From Gnetum montanum (lineage: Eukaryota > Streptophyta > Gnetopsida > Gnetales > Gnetaceae), in the NCBI GenBank assembly GCA_015680685.1, contig MNCI01005415.1, positions 329,530-393,529 on the forward strand: a DNA stretch of 64,000 bases, read 5' to 3'. The first letter of the stretch is position 1; every line of letters begins with the position of its first letter. Below, in pieces: positions 21,305 to 33,444 of the stretch. The notes beneath the pieces were generated by a model that did no database searches, was not told the DNA's origin, and saw only the letters and a program-made list of their open reading frames with translations. Position numbers and translations under genes: made by a program.

Positions 21305-22812
21305 TGAAACACCCCAAAAATTTGAAGACATGCTTGCTTCACCAATCCTTCCATTTTATGCAACACTACAATAGTTCTTTAGGAGGAGAACACTATGAAC
21401 TTAGGCTGGCCAGTTCAACAAATTATCTACTTTAGGTGTAAATAGGCTCTATGGATCATCCTGCCTATCCACCTAAGTAGTTTACCCAGCTGACGGCCTG
21501 CTCAAAAGCAACGCGTGGAGTCGTTAGTAGCATCTAGAATGCATGAAAAAGTTAGGAAATTTTTCTAAGTCACGAAGTCTGCTACGCTATGCTATGGCTC
21601 ACTATGTAGCATAGCAAGATTTAGAAAACAATTGTAGAATGAAGTGTTATGCTATGTTGTACTACCCAGTGTAGCACAACGTAGCAAAAGCTGGACAATC
21701 GGTTCCCTCACCCGACTTCAAGTCCTTCAGCACTATCTCTTTCTGTCAGAAAGCAGCGAACCATGTCTGCTACTGCGCTACACTCAGCTACATGGTGTAG
21801 CAAGGCATAGCAATTCTACAGAAGAGACAAAAGGCAACTCAAAGGGTGGGATCAGCAAGTTTGGAATTTTTGTAGTGCAAAAGATAAAGTTTGCAGATGG
21901 GCAACATTTTTGTGATTAAGGCCAATTTCTACGCTACGATATGCCATGTAGCATAGAAAAAATGGGACAAATAGTTAGTGCACTCCAAAGGTTTCCAATG
22001 CATGTAGCAGAACACAATGCAAGTTTCTCGCTTCAAACCGACAACTACACTACACTACGCTGCATAGTGTAGCATAGCGTGACAAGTTGCTACGCTAGGC
22101 AAAACATGCTACACTACAAAGCATGGAAAATAGTTACACGACATCAATGCAATCCACCTAATTGCACCATTTCTCTAATAACATAATTATAACATGGTAG
22201 GTTTGTAATTACGGCGTGGCAGGCTCACCCAACGGTCATGCAGGCATGTGAAGCGCAAACAAGTCAGCATAGACCCAAGGCACGTGGTGTTCAAACTACA
22301 TCTTTCGTGCACCCTTGATCCTATAAATACCCTAGTGAAAAATTCTAAAAGGGCTTTTTTGCTTCTAGTCCCTAGTCCCTAGCTTTTTCCTTCTAGCTAT
22401 AGCTTTTGGGCTTCTAGCACTGAGGCTCTCTTTTTCGCACTTTTGGTTGGTTGGAAATGTTCTTTGGCAAAAAAGAAGCAAGTTAGTATTGAGCATTGTA
22501 ATATTTCTGTTTGAAACTACAAACAGTTAGCATTCTCAGCGGTCATTTCATTCTACCCATTTTCAACCATCTTGGTAGAATTTTTGCATTATCAGCTCCT
22601 GAGTCCATGCCCAAGCACATCGCCATCTTGCTCTACACATCTTGGTTACTCTCGGGATCTCTGCACTCCTCAATGCGGTGCAACCGACTATATCCATCTT
22701 GACAGAGCAAACTTGTACCTTCAGAGTGGTGCATTTTTCTAACTGCATTTCATTTTGTCTCCTACTTATTGTCACATTTTACATTGCTTTCTTTTTCTAT
22801 CCATCATCATCA
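21305..22812 (+). repeat. Element A 3' LTR (end approximate)
   Basis: The LTR starts TGAAACACCCCAAAA right after the polypurine tract. A TATA box (TATAAATA) is at 22322-22329, and words such as GCTACGCTATGC and TAGCATAGC recur at 21580-22110. The other LTR is outside the window, so the end is judged from where protease coding sequence of element C begins, at about 22812. The distance from TATA box to end (about 490 bp) is somewhat shorter than in B, D and E (about 590-690 bp where intact). Confidence 0.72.
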
Positions 22813-23357
22813 TTCCATGCCCAATCATTGAACACTTGGGCTTAACTGACCATGTACAAAATACAACCACCGCAACACTTAAATCCTTCAATGGATCAAG
22901 AGTTTCCATCAAGGGGTCTATCTCCTTCAATTTTGTAGCTGGAAAATAATTCCCTACAACTACAAACTTCTTAGTGATGGAAGAGACACTAGGATCCAAC
23001 ATGATCCTAGGAAGATCTTACTTCAGCTTAATTACAAGTTGTATCCAACATCAATAAATTTACTTTTCTTACAAGGGAGGTGAAATCGTCATTCATGGTG
23101 ATAACGTGGCTTCCCTAGCTATCAACAACATAGAAATAGAATAGGGATATGAAGTGGAGCTTCAAGAAGAAGCTCTTAGCCATGAACAAAAAAAACCCAA
23201 GATAGGTAATGATGAAAACAATAGACAATGGAATACCTTATGGGATGAACTACATTTTAACATCATAAGTAAAGGGGATGATGAATACAAGCTTATGTAG
23301 AATAGGCCTTACTAACTCTCTAAGCTCACAAAGATTAGGAAGAATTTACACAAGTGA
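22812..23357 (+). pseudogene. pro: Element C protease, C-terminal part
   Basis: The + strand reads IPCPIIEHLGLTDH, then KSFNGSRVSIKG, FNFVAGK, NMILGRSYF and GGEIVIHGD, matching the protease of B (YPIIEQLGLTG, KSFSGS, NFVAGD/ILGRPW) and of E. The tail LWDELHFNIISKGDDEYK matches the tail of B. Reading ends at a TGA at 23355-23357 after KIRKN. The catalytic DDGAATN motif is missing: the sequence is cut at exactly the residues before it by the end of element A's LTR, which places A's insertion inside this gene. Confidence 0.82.
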
Positions 23358-23574
23358 AGTTTACCTTAACCTTCTCATGCCCCTATGACTACATGCATCG
23401 ATAGCCATATAGACTTACTTTTCATTTATAATTTATTATATATGAAAATGTTGCTTTACTCTTTATGCAAGTAGCCTATGCATGTAGCCTAAGTTTATTT
23501 GCATTATTACCTATTTTCCACAACCTTTTTTTATTTTTTCTTATGTATTAACATAAAAAAAACATATCTTTTAA

Positions 23575-23695
23575 ACCATGTCAACTAAGATGTTAAACTA
23601 GCATTATCATTTGCTAAGATGTTAAACTGGAACTATGGTCCACTAAGATGTTAAACTAGCATTACGGCCTACTATTTCCCTAAACTAGGAACATA
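23575..23695 (+). repeat. Hairpin-repeat array a of element C
   Basis: Three or four degenerate units containing AAGATGTTAAACTAGCA lie in reverse sense to those in B, D and E, as expected for a + strand element. They lie between protease and antisense gene, the same place as arrays at 14235, 38446 and 53924. Confidence 0.65.
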
Positions 23696-24041
23696 GCCAC
23701 AATCACACAATATACCCTATGCCGATAATGGCCTAAAACTAGAAAACATTTTTGTTTATTTTGACACTTCATCTTGTCGATTAGCCATAACAAAAAAAAA
23801 TCAATATAGTCATTTTTAATATTCACTACTACTGTAAATGCATATAGCCAAAAATAAAATCAAAGTTTGAATTTAAAGTTAAAATCTCCATAACATACAT
23901 AGCCATGGCCACACTGTGTGGAGAAAATTTCGAAGAATAATAAACATCTATAGAAAAGTATTGGCTAATCACAACCATCAACATTAAAAAAACAAGCTAA
24001 ACTAAAGGAGGCTACTAAGTGGCATTTAGAGGAGGAAGTGG

Positions 24042-25317
24042 TTAGTCATTTCCACTCTCACCACTAGGGCCACCAATGTCTCCTAAGACCTAAAATGGAA
24101 TAACAAATAGCCAATCAATAAATCATAGCAAAAATCATGACTTAAAACACAAACTAAAACATAAAGTATATCAAACCTATGGAGATTTCAGCTCCATTAC
24201 TTCTGATGATAGATGGGGAATGCCTTCCTCCAAAAGATGGAGGATCTAGTCCTCTATCATGTTGACCCAATCAACATCACCAAGATCAATGCTATAAAGA
24301 ATGCTAAACCTATCTATAGGACTCCAAGTAGGAGGGTCATCAGTAGCAACAGTTGTAGAGGTCTCACCTACAACTGTGGTAATCTAAAGAGTAGGGGATT
24401 ACTTCACCTTAAGAGTACTTTCAAAATGTTGATTAGCACTCTCTACCTAGATCTCTTGAATGAACAACTCTCTCTTGCACTATTCAACCAAGTTCTCCTT
24501 AAGTCCCTTTAGGTAGGCCCCACCATCAACCTTATATTGATGCTTGTGGCTCTTTTGTGTCTTGCCCTACTTTAGGACACAAGCATAGTGATCTTTCTAG
24601 TCCTCAACCTTTGGGGATATGAGGTCCATCTACATACATTGTTCCACCATCTCCCATAGTATTAGTACTCTATCCTAAACAACATGCCAGTAGTAGGCCC
24701 ATGTGATCTTCTTAATCCATAACTTCCCTGAGTTAGCCACCTGGGCTTCCACAAAGGCTTTATGGTCTCAAAGATCTTTAATTTTGTCCTCCTACCTTTG
24801 AGTCTTTTACCTAAAGCCCATAACTTACTTCCATAGGGATTCATTAGACCTCTCTAGCTTGCATAAATGTTTTTTGCATGACATCACTAAATTATTAGTA
24901 ATCTCATACAACTTTAAGAGTACACTAGACACATTAGAGGGAAGGTTAGGCAAGGATTCTATCTCCATGTCTCTACTAAGGTCCCACTCCATGAAAGGTA
25001 CTACACAAGTACAAAATACAGCCATAAAACAAAACCTAAGATATCCATAATGCAAGAAAATCCCAAAATTGAAGAATATAAAACAAAATCCTTAACTATT
25101 TTAGGTGCAATTTGATGCAATTGATTGATGATATTCTTAGCCATCCAACACTTGAACTCCACTTTTTCTAGAGTCTCTAGCCATTGTTTCACATGAAACT
25201 TATGGATAGGAGCTTGTGCTAGTGGCTCAAGAACTACTATAAGCATAACAATCATCAAAAGGTTAGGATGAAAACCAAAAGATAACCAATTAGATATAAA
25301 AAAAATATTAAGGGATA
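24042..25317 (-). pseudogene. Antisense multi-exon gene, copy in element C (3' half)
   Basis: A fourth copy of the gene lies on the - strand, again antisense to its element. Exon 6 is 25233-25097 (KFHVKQWLETLEKVEF). Exon 7 starts at 25000 (FMEWDLSRDMEIESLPNLP, comparable to KLRWDPAETISIDSLPTLP in B). It continues with LWK and, after frameshifts, FVEAQVANSGKLWIKKITWA near 24750-24680. The last exon is 24089-24042 (GDIGGPSGESGND, TAA at 24044-24042), comparable with the acidic tail of D (EDAGPSGAGDSDGNEDP). It is cut on the right by element D; the exon 4/5 part is at 62215-62765. This is a decayed relic, but it shows the gene is shared by a fourth element. Confidence 0.65.
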
Positions 25318-25322
25318 GGCAT
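25318..25322. repeat. Target site duplication of element D (left)
   Basis: GGCAT, matching AGCAT at 62210-62214 at four of five positions. The difference is a transition. Confidence 0.75.
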
Positions 25323-27533
25323 TGTAGCAAATGAAAACTTTTGTCGCTAGAACACCAAGAGGTTGCCGGGCATACAACCTAACCTCATATCTATGTGAGG
25401 GCCATGCTAGAGAGAAACAAAAATGAGGTGCCCTGAACGCTCTAGTCGATCAAATAGGGACTTAATTGGTGTACAATAACCAGTTGCAAATGTTTGTCTT
25501 GAAGATACTAGATATAATTTAAATGATGATTGATAAATGCAAACTGATAGAAATTAATGCAAAATACGATAACAAAAAAATGAAATGAAATAGGCTTAGG
25601 TGAGAGAGTGCACTGCCCCAAGATAGGGGATCTGATCTTTGTTTGGTTGGAAGGTGTACAAGTGGTGTGTAGCACTAGAGAGGAACAACTTACAATAGAG
25701 TAGTATGGTCACAGGTCCCTCAAATGTAATCAATAGGTTGCCACCAGGAATCCTTTGCTCACCAACCTCTTTCAAAAGATGATTTCCAGAAAGCCAAATG
25801 CCAAGAATACCAATCGCAAGAAAGCCAAAATGCTAAAAGAAGCCAACAATGGCAAAAGCCAACTCTCAAATCCAACTAATGCCCAAAAGAGTTCTCCAAA
25901 ATCCAACCAGAAGCCCAACCCTTGAATGTTGTTTATTGGGGTATTTATAGGACCAAGATTAGGAGAAAAATGTGGTTTGGATGCAATGTGTCCTGGGTCC
26001 CATAGAGTGCAGATGTGACTGTGCCATGCTGTTTTGTAATGCTAGGTGTGAAAACTGATATGTTGTGACCATACCACTGAAACTGCACATGCCAAAATCG
26101 AGTACACTGCCAACAATGAAAGCAAAGTGGAGCCTATGCTCTAGGACTACATCTTCCCTACTCTTACGAGTAGGATCAAGTGTAGGGACAACTTTGGGAA
26201 TAGTCAGGGAGGAGTGCAAAACAATGCAAACTTGCTAATTTTGTCCTTTGAAGATATGCCCGGATGAGAGTAAGTGTTTCCAACGAGTTTTGGAGCTAAC
26301 TGAAGATGTATTTGGGGTTTCCATGCGAGTTTTACACTGCTTATGTGCCCAGCGTATTTTCATAGTGTAAGAACTCACATGCTACACTGTACTATGCTGC
26401 AAAGTGTAGCATGGCATAGCTACCAGCCTTGAGATAAATCTTTCCTAATAGCTGAAAACACCTATCTAAGGCTTGGCTAGGCAAGCAATTGCAACCTTGT
26501 CTTTCATGTTGAAAAGCCTTTGGACCTACTGAGTTCATCCTTGGGACACTTTGGTGTTTTGTATCCTTGCTACATTGTGCTATGTTGTGTAGCATAGCAC
26601 AGCATAGCAGCCAATATGACATGCATCCTTGTCTAATCTACAACACTTTGTCAAGAAACCTTAATTGAGGCCTAAGGGCTAAGTGGGATAGGTAGTTTTG
26701 GAGGCTGAAGTATGGACAAGTGTAATCTTCTTGCTGGACCCACTTGGCAAAGGGCCTTCATGTGTTCTATCCTTGCTACTCTATGCTACGTTGCATAGCG
26801 TAGCACCCTGTGTTGCTTGGATTTTAACTTATTTTGCAAACATTTTGTTACAAAATGTTGGTCATGTCTCAATGTGTCAATGGAGAAAACCTATTTGATG
26901 GTTGCATAGGAAAATGTGCCTACTCCCTCATAGCCATCTTAGTAGGAGTATTATTAGAGTGCATCCCTGTTATGCTGTACTACACTATGTAGCATAACAT
27001 AGCATAGCACTTGAGTGAGAGGATTTCTGATGAAATTTACCACATTTTTTCTATGTCATGTTGTTCGTGCATCAAGGGTGAAGTAGGGAAGATTCTCTCA
27101 AGGGCTGAGTCATCATCAATGTGCATCTCTGATACCTATTCAGTCTTCTCAAGGCCTACTACACTGTGTAGCATATTGTAGCATAGCAGGTTCCTTCATT
27201 TAGAAAACTTTCCAAACTGTTTAGCTCATCTTTAACACTTTTGATAGGTCCTAACATGGTCTCTAGGTAGACCATCAGCTGGGTCAAGTGCCAAGCTAGG
27301 CATGCTAGAGAGTTCAGCAAGCCTATCATTCCTACAGATAGAAAACTTGCCAAATTATATAGTTTACCCCTAGTGCCTCTTTCATGCAAATTGGCCTTGT
27401 GGTTGGGTGCCATCCTAACTATGCTACAAAGGGCATTCTTTGCATAGTGCAGTGTGACATCATACTTGCAAGAATCATTGTCCATATTTTGGGACTACTG
27501 AATCATGAGAGTCCCAAAATTCATGGTGTTTTA
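25323..27533 (-). repeat. Element D 3' LTR
   Basis: The 2,211-bp LTR starts TGTAGCAAATG and ends GGTGTTTTA on the + strand (the canonical TG of the element's LTR start is TA here). A - strand TATA box (TATAAATA) is at 25942-25949. It is about 490 bp longer than its partner, owing to 25380-25878, which the 5' LTR lacks. Inverted repeats of CTACGCTATG-type words occur at about 26385-26420, 26774-26805, 26970-27005 and 27160-27190. Confidence 0.88.
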
Positions 27534-27612
27534 ATGGCCTCTCTTTATTGAAGTCTGAAGGATCTACCCAAGAGACATTGACAATGAATACAAAACACCA
27601 TGAAGAACCAAA
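27534..27612 (-). promoter_or_regulatory. Polypurine tract and inverted repeat, element D
   Basis: The - strand has AAAGAGAGGCCAT before the LTR. The outer arms are TGGTGTTTTA (27524-27533) and CAAAACACCA (27591-27600). The inner arms CTTTATTGAAGTCT (27543-27556) and AGACATTGACAATG (27573-27586) are partly complementary. The arrangement is the same as in A, B and E. Confidence 0.72.
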
Positions 27613-28956
27613 CACCAACACTACTCTTTAGTGCCTGCTTTGATGATGCTTTGCTACGTTTGAGAGTACTGGGAGAGTGATGTGAGGAAATGGGTAAGGA
27701 GAGGATTTGAGGGAACAGATTTAGGGATGAAATAGATGTGAGATGCAATAGTTTGAGAAATTATTACCATAGCATGATCCCTCGTTAGAGTGCTTATGAG
27801 GGATTCAGCACACATGGGTGTCTTTCTTTATTGACTTTTAACCTCTTACTGGAGTGCTTAGAGATGGTCGATTGGCAGCCAAAGTGAGTTTAGAGTAATT
27901 TTTGTGCCATTTTCTTTAGTCTTCTCTTTTTTCTTTATGCTTTCCCTTTACCCTACACCCATGTTCACTTGCAAACAACCTATTGTTGCAAGACAGGTGT
28001 TTCCTCCTCAAGATGAGTTGTATTACATCCATGTGGGGTTTTGAACTACCTAAAAATTCTTCCCATGGGGCAAGTTGCATTATACCTATCATGGAATTGA
28101 TGGTTGTTCATGTGAAAGGGCTCTATGCATTGGGAAAGCTTGTAAAGGGGATATGAGAAATTGGAAGTATGTAAGGAATGGAGGCTAAACTAGCTAAAAA
28201 AAAGGGGAATTAGGGTATGTACTCTCAAACAGCAAGGTTAATTGAATTAGATACTTTGGAGCAATGTAGTGTCTTGGCTCTCATGGTGAAACATATCTCT
28301 AAACAATGCCATATTGGCTTGTATCCTGCAAACACAACAGAGAGAAAACTAGAGAAAACAACCATGAAGTGAAGTGAAAGTAAAGTTCCACTTTCTTTAG
28401 ACACCACTGGAGTAGTGAGTGTTTTTGCTGAGGTGTGTGATGTCCAAAGTAGGAAGGCTAGCATAGATCCCAACCACGACATGCTGGGAAGGATGGCACT
28501 GAGGAGATTAAGAGCTACGATGATGCAGGTGCTCAAGATTCCTTACCCAAGGCAAACATAATGTAGTCCAACTGCAAGGGAAGAAGCCTAATAGCTGAAC
28601 ATCCTTGTGGCTTGAATGATGATGAGGTATGAAGAATAGAAACATTATGGCTAGGCCACAATAGTGTTGGGACTCCAACTACAGGTGCTGACGGTAAGAG
28701 CTATCGCTAGGATGAGTTGCTGTGGTAGTGGTAGCTCTAGAAAATCAGCAAGATTTTAAAAAAAATCTCTAGAAAGTTAACAAGATGTCAAGGGTAGTGA
28801 CACTGCATGTGTTCCAGAGGGTTTTTTCTTAGCATCATGAACTACATTCTACAACTGTAATGTCCCACCCTGTGTTGTCCAGGATGTTTGAGGTCATGCA
28901 CAATCACTTGTTCCTAGGGTTCTGGATGTTAGCTGGAGAGGTGTTGTACTATGAAC
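27613..28956. other. Element D 3' spacer, no gene seen
   Basis: Internal sequence between polypurine tract and array c. Nothing coding is recognisable on either strand. Confidence 0.5.
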
Positions 28957-29207
28957 CTAGTTTAAGGTCTTGGTAGACATTTAAATGTGTTTGTTTAATG
29001 TCTCAGCAGATTGTGATGTGGTAATTTAAGGTCCTAGTAGACTGTTGTGCTAGTTTATCATCGTAGTTGATGGTGGATGCACCAGTTTAAGGTTGTAGAA
29101 GACTGTGCTATGGGTGCTAGTTTTATGTCATTTCCCTAGGACATGTTGTGCCAGTTTATAGTCATAGAAAACTATATATGCTACTTTTACATCATAGTGG
29201 ACATTCA
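28957..29207 (-). repeat. Hairpin-repeat array c of element D
   Basis: About seven units, for example TAGTTTAAGGTCTTGGTAGA and TTTTATGTC...GGACATG (arms ATGTC/GACAT with a ten-base loop). It lies directly after the integrase stop. Confidence 0.75.
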
Positions 29208-29243
29208 TCTTACCTTTCTCTATACCTGATGTAATCCTTTGCG

Positions 29244-32200
29244 TTAGACATAGTATGGCTTGAGATACAAATGGTTGACAAGATTTGCAAACTTGTTGCC
29301 ATCCATATCAGCCAGTTTGAACACCCCATTCTCATAGAATTTTGTGACTATGAATGGACCTTCCTAGTTGTCTAAGAATTTATATACATGTTCACAAATA
29401 GCCTTGAGGACTAGGTCCCCCTTCTTGATTCTCCGTTGATGTAAATTATAGTGGTGCATCTTCCATTGCTTGTCCTGGTACCATTCGATGCAATCAAGTG
29501 TTCGGGCATGCTCCTCCTCTACAGAGTCATGATCGATGAATCTTGATTCATTGTTCTAGGCCTTGTTTACAATGTTTGAAAGGATCATTCAAATTGATGG
29601 AACTTGCAGTTCAAGAGGCAACACTACTTTAGATCCATAAATAAGGCTGTAAGGAGTCTTACCTATGGCCATTCTGCACGTCGTATGCTAAGCCCACAAC
29701 ACGTAGAGGATTTGCTCATGCATTGCTTCTTACTACTACTGAGAATATTTTTGAGTGGGTTGATGATGGCTTTGTTTGTTATCTCTCTTGATTGTTTTTC
29801 TATGGGTAGTATGACGATGAAAAGGATTGCTTGATGCCAAGGTTGTTGCAAAAGGTTTTGATTTCTATGCTACTAAATTGTGGCTTGTTTTCTATCACAA
29901 TAGTCATGGGAAGACCAATCCTTGTCACTATCTTATCCAAGATAAAGTGGCAAACCTGTTGAGATGTACTCTTCCTTAGGGGAATAGCCTCGACCCACAT
30001 TGTGAAGTATTCAGTTGCAGTGATAATGAAGCTATACCTTGCGAAAGACTTGGGTGTGATGGGTCCTATGATGTCTAGTCCCCATCATTGGAATGGTCAT
30101 GTGATCTGTGTAGGATGTAACTTAGTAGGTGACACATGTATGATATTTTCATGGCATCGACATACATCACACATCCTAACTTTGGCAAGGCAATCTCATT
30201 CGATGCAAGGCCATTAGTACCCTAGGTGCTTGATTTTTGCTGCCATAGACCTAGGGGCTATGTGTCCTCCACATAGTCCCTCATGGACTTCGTTAATAAT
30301 TTTCTGTACTTCTTCCCCACCAACGCAAGTTAGCAATATCCCATCAAAGGAGCATTTTCATAAGGTGTTATCTCCTATAAGGACATACTTCCAGGCTTTC
30401 TTTCGGATTACATCCTTTTGAGCAGATGTCATGTCGTGTGGGGGTTCACCATGTTGAAGGTAGGCTTTCATGTTTGCATATCATTCTTGGATATTTGTTG
30501 CACTAATAGATGTAATGTGTACTGCTTGAGTAATAGGATCTGTACATTCTGTTATCGAAGTGGGCAAAGCGGAAAACAAGTACGATGGCACATTCAATGC
30601 TAATGTGGCTAATGCATCAACTACGGTATTCTCATTATGAGGCACATGTTGAATGTCTAACGTTGTAAACTATTTTAACAAACTCTTAGCTAGATCGCAA
30701 TAAGGTTGCAAATGTGAAGCCTTATAGGCATAGAGACTAGTGATTTGGTTGACAACTAATTGCGAGTCTCCCTAGACTACCAAATGTTGAATTTTTAGCT
30801 CTCGGGCTACTAAGAGGTCCCTAAGGAGTCCTTCATACTCTGCTACATTTTTCGTACAAAGGAACATAAAGAAGTATGCAAAGGGTCAAATTTCCATGGA
30901 GGGGAATGTAATAACTACGGTGGCACTTCCACCTCATGTGGTTGAAGCACCATCAAAATGTACAGTTTTCTATCAAATTAGATAGTACAGGGCTTAGGCT
31001 ATTGGCATGTTCATCTAGGAATTCAAGTTCTATTATTGTCTGATCGTCAATGGGTGAAGTTGTAAGTTTTATGGCTATTTCTTAACCCTTTGTTGATGAT
31101 TGAACTACATAATGCAAATCGAATTCTATCATTATAGCTTTCCATCAGGCTATCCTACTACCCTTGTAAATGTTTGTCGTGATAGCTTGAAGTATGTTGC
31201 TCTAGCATATGATGTTGACCCTGCTATGAAATAGGTAATGTATCCACTTTTTTAGCGTAAATACTAGAGTGAGACAATATTTTTTTACCTTATTGTACTT
31301 TACCTCATAAGCTATTAATGCATGGCTTAAGTAGTAGACCGGGATTTCATACCCATCATCTCTTTTTTGACATAGCAACACAGCAATGGATGTGTCCGAA
31401 GTGGCAAGGTAAATATAGAAAGGATTATCCCTCTGTGATGGGTAAATAGTTGGCAGATGCAAAATCTCTTCCTTTAGGTTATTAAAGATTTGTTAACATT
31501 TTTCTATCCACTCGAAGTGGACCAGTCTTGCATGGGGTGTAGCTTGTCCATCAACTTCACAATAAACCTTTTGATAAACTACACTCTACCTTGCAATCTT
31601 CATAATTATTTAAGGTTTGTAGGTGGTGCTAAGTTAACAATGGCCCTCACTTTATTGGGGTTCACTTTTATTCCTATTTCTGACACTATGAAACCTAGAA
31701 TGCATCTAGTTTTAACTCAAGAAACACATTTCTTAGGGTTGAGGAATAGTTCATGCCTCTAACAACATTGGAGGACTATGTTGAGATCATTAGGATTATC
31801 AATAGCTTGCTTAGACTTAACTAATATATCATCCATGTAATCATTCAATCTCTCCAAAAGGTAGTTGGTAAAAATGTATGTCATCGCTCATTGGTAAGTT
31901 GCTCCAATGTTTTTCAGCCCAAAGGACATCATTGTATAGCAAAATGCTCTGCAAGGGATCATGAAAGTGGTTGAAAACTAGTGCCTTGGGTTTATGTGGA
32001 TCTGGTTATAGCCTGAGAACCCATCCATAAAGGATAGTTAGGCATGACCAGTCATAGTTTCTATAAGTTGATTGATACTTGGCAATGGAAAATCATCTTT
32101 AATTGTTTCTTTGTTCAAGTCTTGAAATTCTATATAAATCTGTATACCTCCCATTTTCTTAGAAACTACAACTATGTTTGATACCCATTCCGAGTAGTCG

Positions 32201-32714
32201 ATTGCTTGGATGAAACCAGTTTGATAAAGCTTGGTGATTTTATCATGTAAAGCTAGTGAAATCTTTGGTTTGATTTTACGAGCTTTTTCTTGATTGCCTT
32301 GACATGTGAATCTAAGATAATGTTGTTTTGTAGGAGCCATGGGTCTAGGCCTGGCATGTTGTTGTATGACCATGAAAACACTTTAACATTGTCATGGAGA
32401 ACTTTGGAAATGTCTTGGTGTACCTGTGGATGTAATAAAGAGCTAAATTTCAAGGTTTTTGCTTCACCTTTAGTTGTATTTATGGGGATTTCAATGAGAG
32501 GGTCCTCAGTCACATCACCAGCCTCTAAGTCCAATGCTTGGACCAGATGTTCAGGCAAGTCTAGGGATGTTTCCAGTGATGCTACGATGTTGTGAGAGGA
32601 CGATTCAAATTCCACCAATTCTTGACTCAAGAATCTTGTAAACTTGCCGTAGGGACTTGTTAAGGTCAAAGACAAACAAAGATCACCATGCATAACCATT
32701 TTTTTCAGTTGGAC
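29244..32714 (-). pseudogene. pol: Element D pol: RT, RNase H, aRNase H, integrase
   Basis: The - strand exon may begin at 32714, directly after an acceptor-like TTGTTGTAACAG; the frame is open through VQLKKMVMHGD. RT spans about 32370-31490 (DDFPLPSINQLI, FMDGFSGYNQI) and has an intact YMDD box in NDYMDDILVKS near 31850-31805. RNase H is 31462-31202. The archaeal-type RNase H (DGASTT, EYEGLLRDL, GDSQLVVNQI) lies at about 31000-30720. The integrase finger and core are at 30300-29800 (WGLDIIGPI), with the second Asp position changed (VIENKP where E has VTDNGP). The C-terminus ends at a TAA (29246-29244) after KPYYV. Many stops are present, mostly TAG. The gene is inactive. Confidence 0.87.
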
Positions 32715-32813
32715 CTGTTACAACAAGCAAATAAACCAAGTCAACTGATACCTATTTGAAGTAGTAGCATGGAAAAACATATGTATATCAATGATGTAAC
32801 ATAAGATAATTAC

Positions 32814-33129
32814 CAGTTTAACGTCTTAGCGTACTGCAACAATATAATAGTTTGTTCTAAAACGTAAAAATGAATGCTAAAATTACCATTTTAAGATCAT
32901 GGCGGACCGTAACTGGGTTTAAAATGTGAAATAAATATTAAAATTGCTAGTTTAAGGTCATGATGGACTATCATTGGGCTGTATTGCACATTAACATTAC
33001 TAGTTTAAGGTCTTTGTATACTATCATATGGACCACACTATAGGTTAAGATTGCTAGCTTAAGGTCTTTGCAGACCGTTACTGCTCTGCATTGTAGGTTG
33101 AAATTTCTAGTTTAAGGTCTTTGTGGACC
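32814..33129 (-). repeat. Hairpin-repeat array b of element D
   Basis: About seven units of TAGTTTAAGGTCTTTGCGGA-type sequence. In the clearest, GGTC 33063-33066, loop TTTGCA, GACC 33073-33076. The array lies between the RT exon and the promoter of the antisense gene. Confidence 0.78.
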
Positions 33130-33297
33130 ATTACTATTTAAAATTTACAAATGTAGAGTGAAAATTTTGGGTGGGCCCACTTACTACGTTGTCTATGAGT
33201 GTTACACTGTAGTGGGACTTCGCTACAGTAGAATTACATTGTAGGGGTGTCCTGTGTTACTCAAGATAGGAAAATAACAAGTTTTTACTGTGTTGGC

Positions 33298-33305
33298 TAT
33301 AAATA
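33298..33305 (+). promoter_or_regulatory. TATA box of the antisense gene, element D
   Basis: TATAAATA in the context GGCTATAAATAGGGGA points along the + strand, 147 bases before the ATG at 33445. It lies outside the LTRs and opposite to pol, so it fits only the antisense gene. Confidence 0.68.
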
Positions 33306-33444
33306 GGGGATTACCCCCTAGTAAACTTGTCATTTTCATTGTTAGAGTCAAGAGCCCATACTTAGAGTGTAGCATGGTCAGACAGAGAGAGGAAGAAAAT
33401 AGGCATAGTGTAGCAGTTGGTATGACCAATTCGTGAGTAAAGCA

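Larger units (their letters stand above)
22812..25322 (+). mobile_element. Element C remnant, left part
   Basis: The oldest layer: on the + strand, the end of a protease, a short hairpin array, and on the - strand the 3' half of an antisense gene. It is interrupted on the left by element A and on the right by element D, resuming at 62215. Neither LTR of C is visible. The unannotated stretches 23358-23574 and 23700-24041 hold no recognisable gene. Confidence 0.72.

Noticed and set aside
22342-22811. A host exon between the TATA box of element A's LTR and the protease of C.
   Set aside because: The length fits the R-U5 part of the LTR, and there is no ORF resembling anything known.
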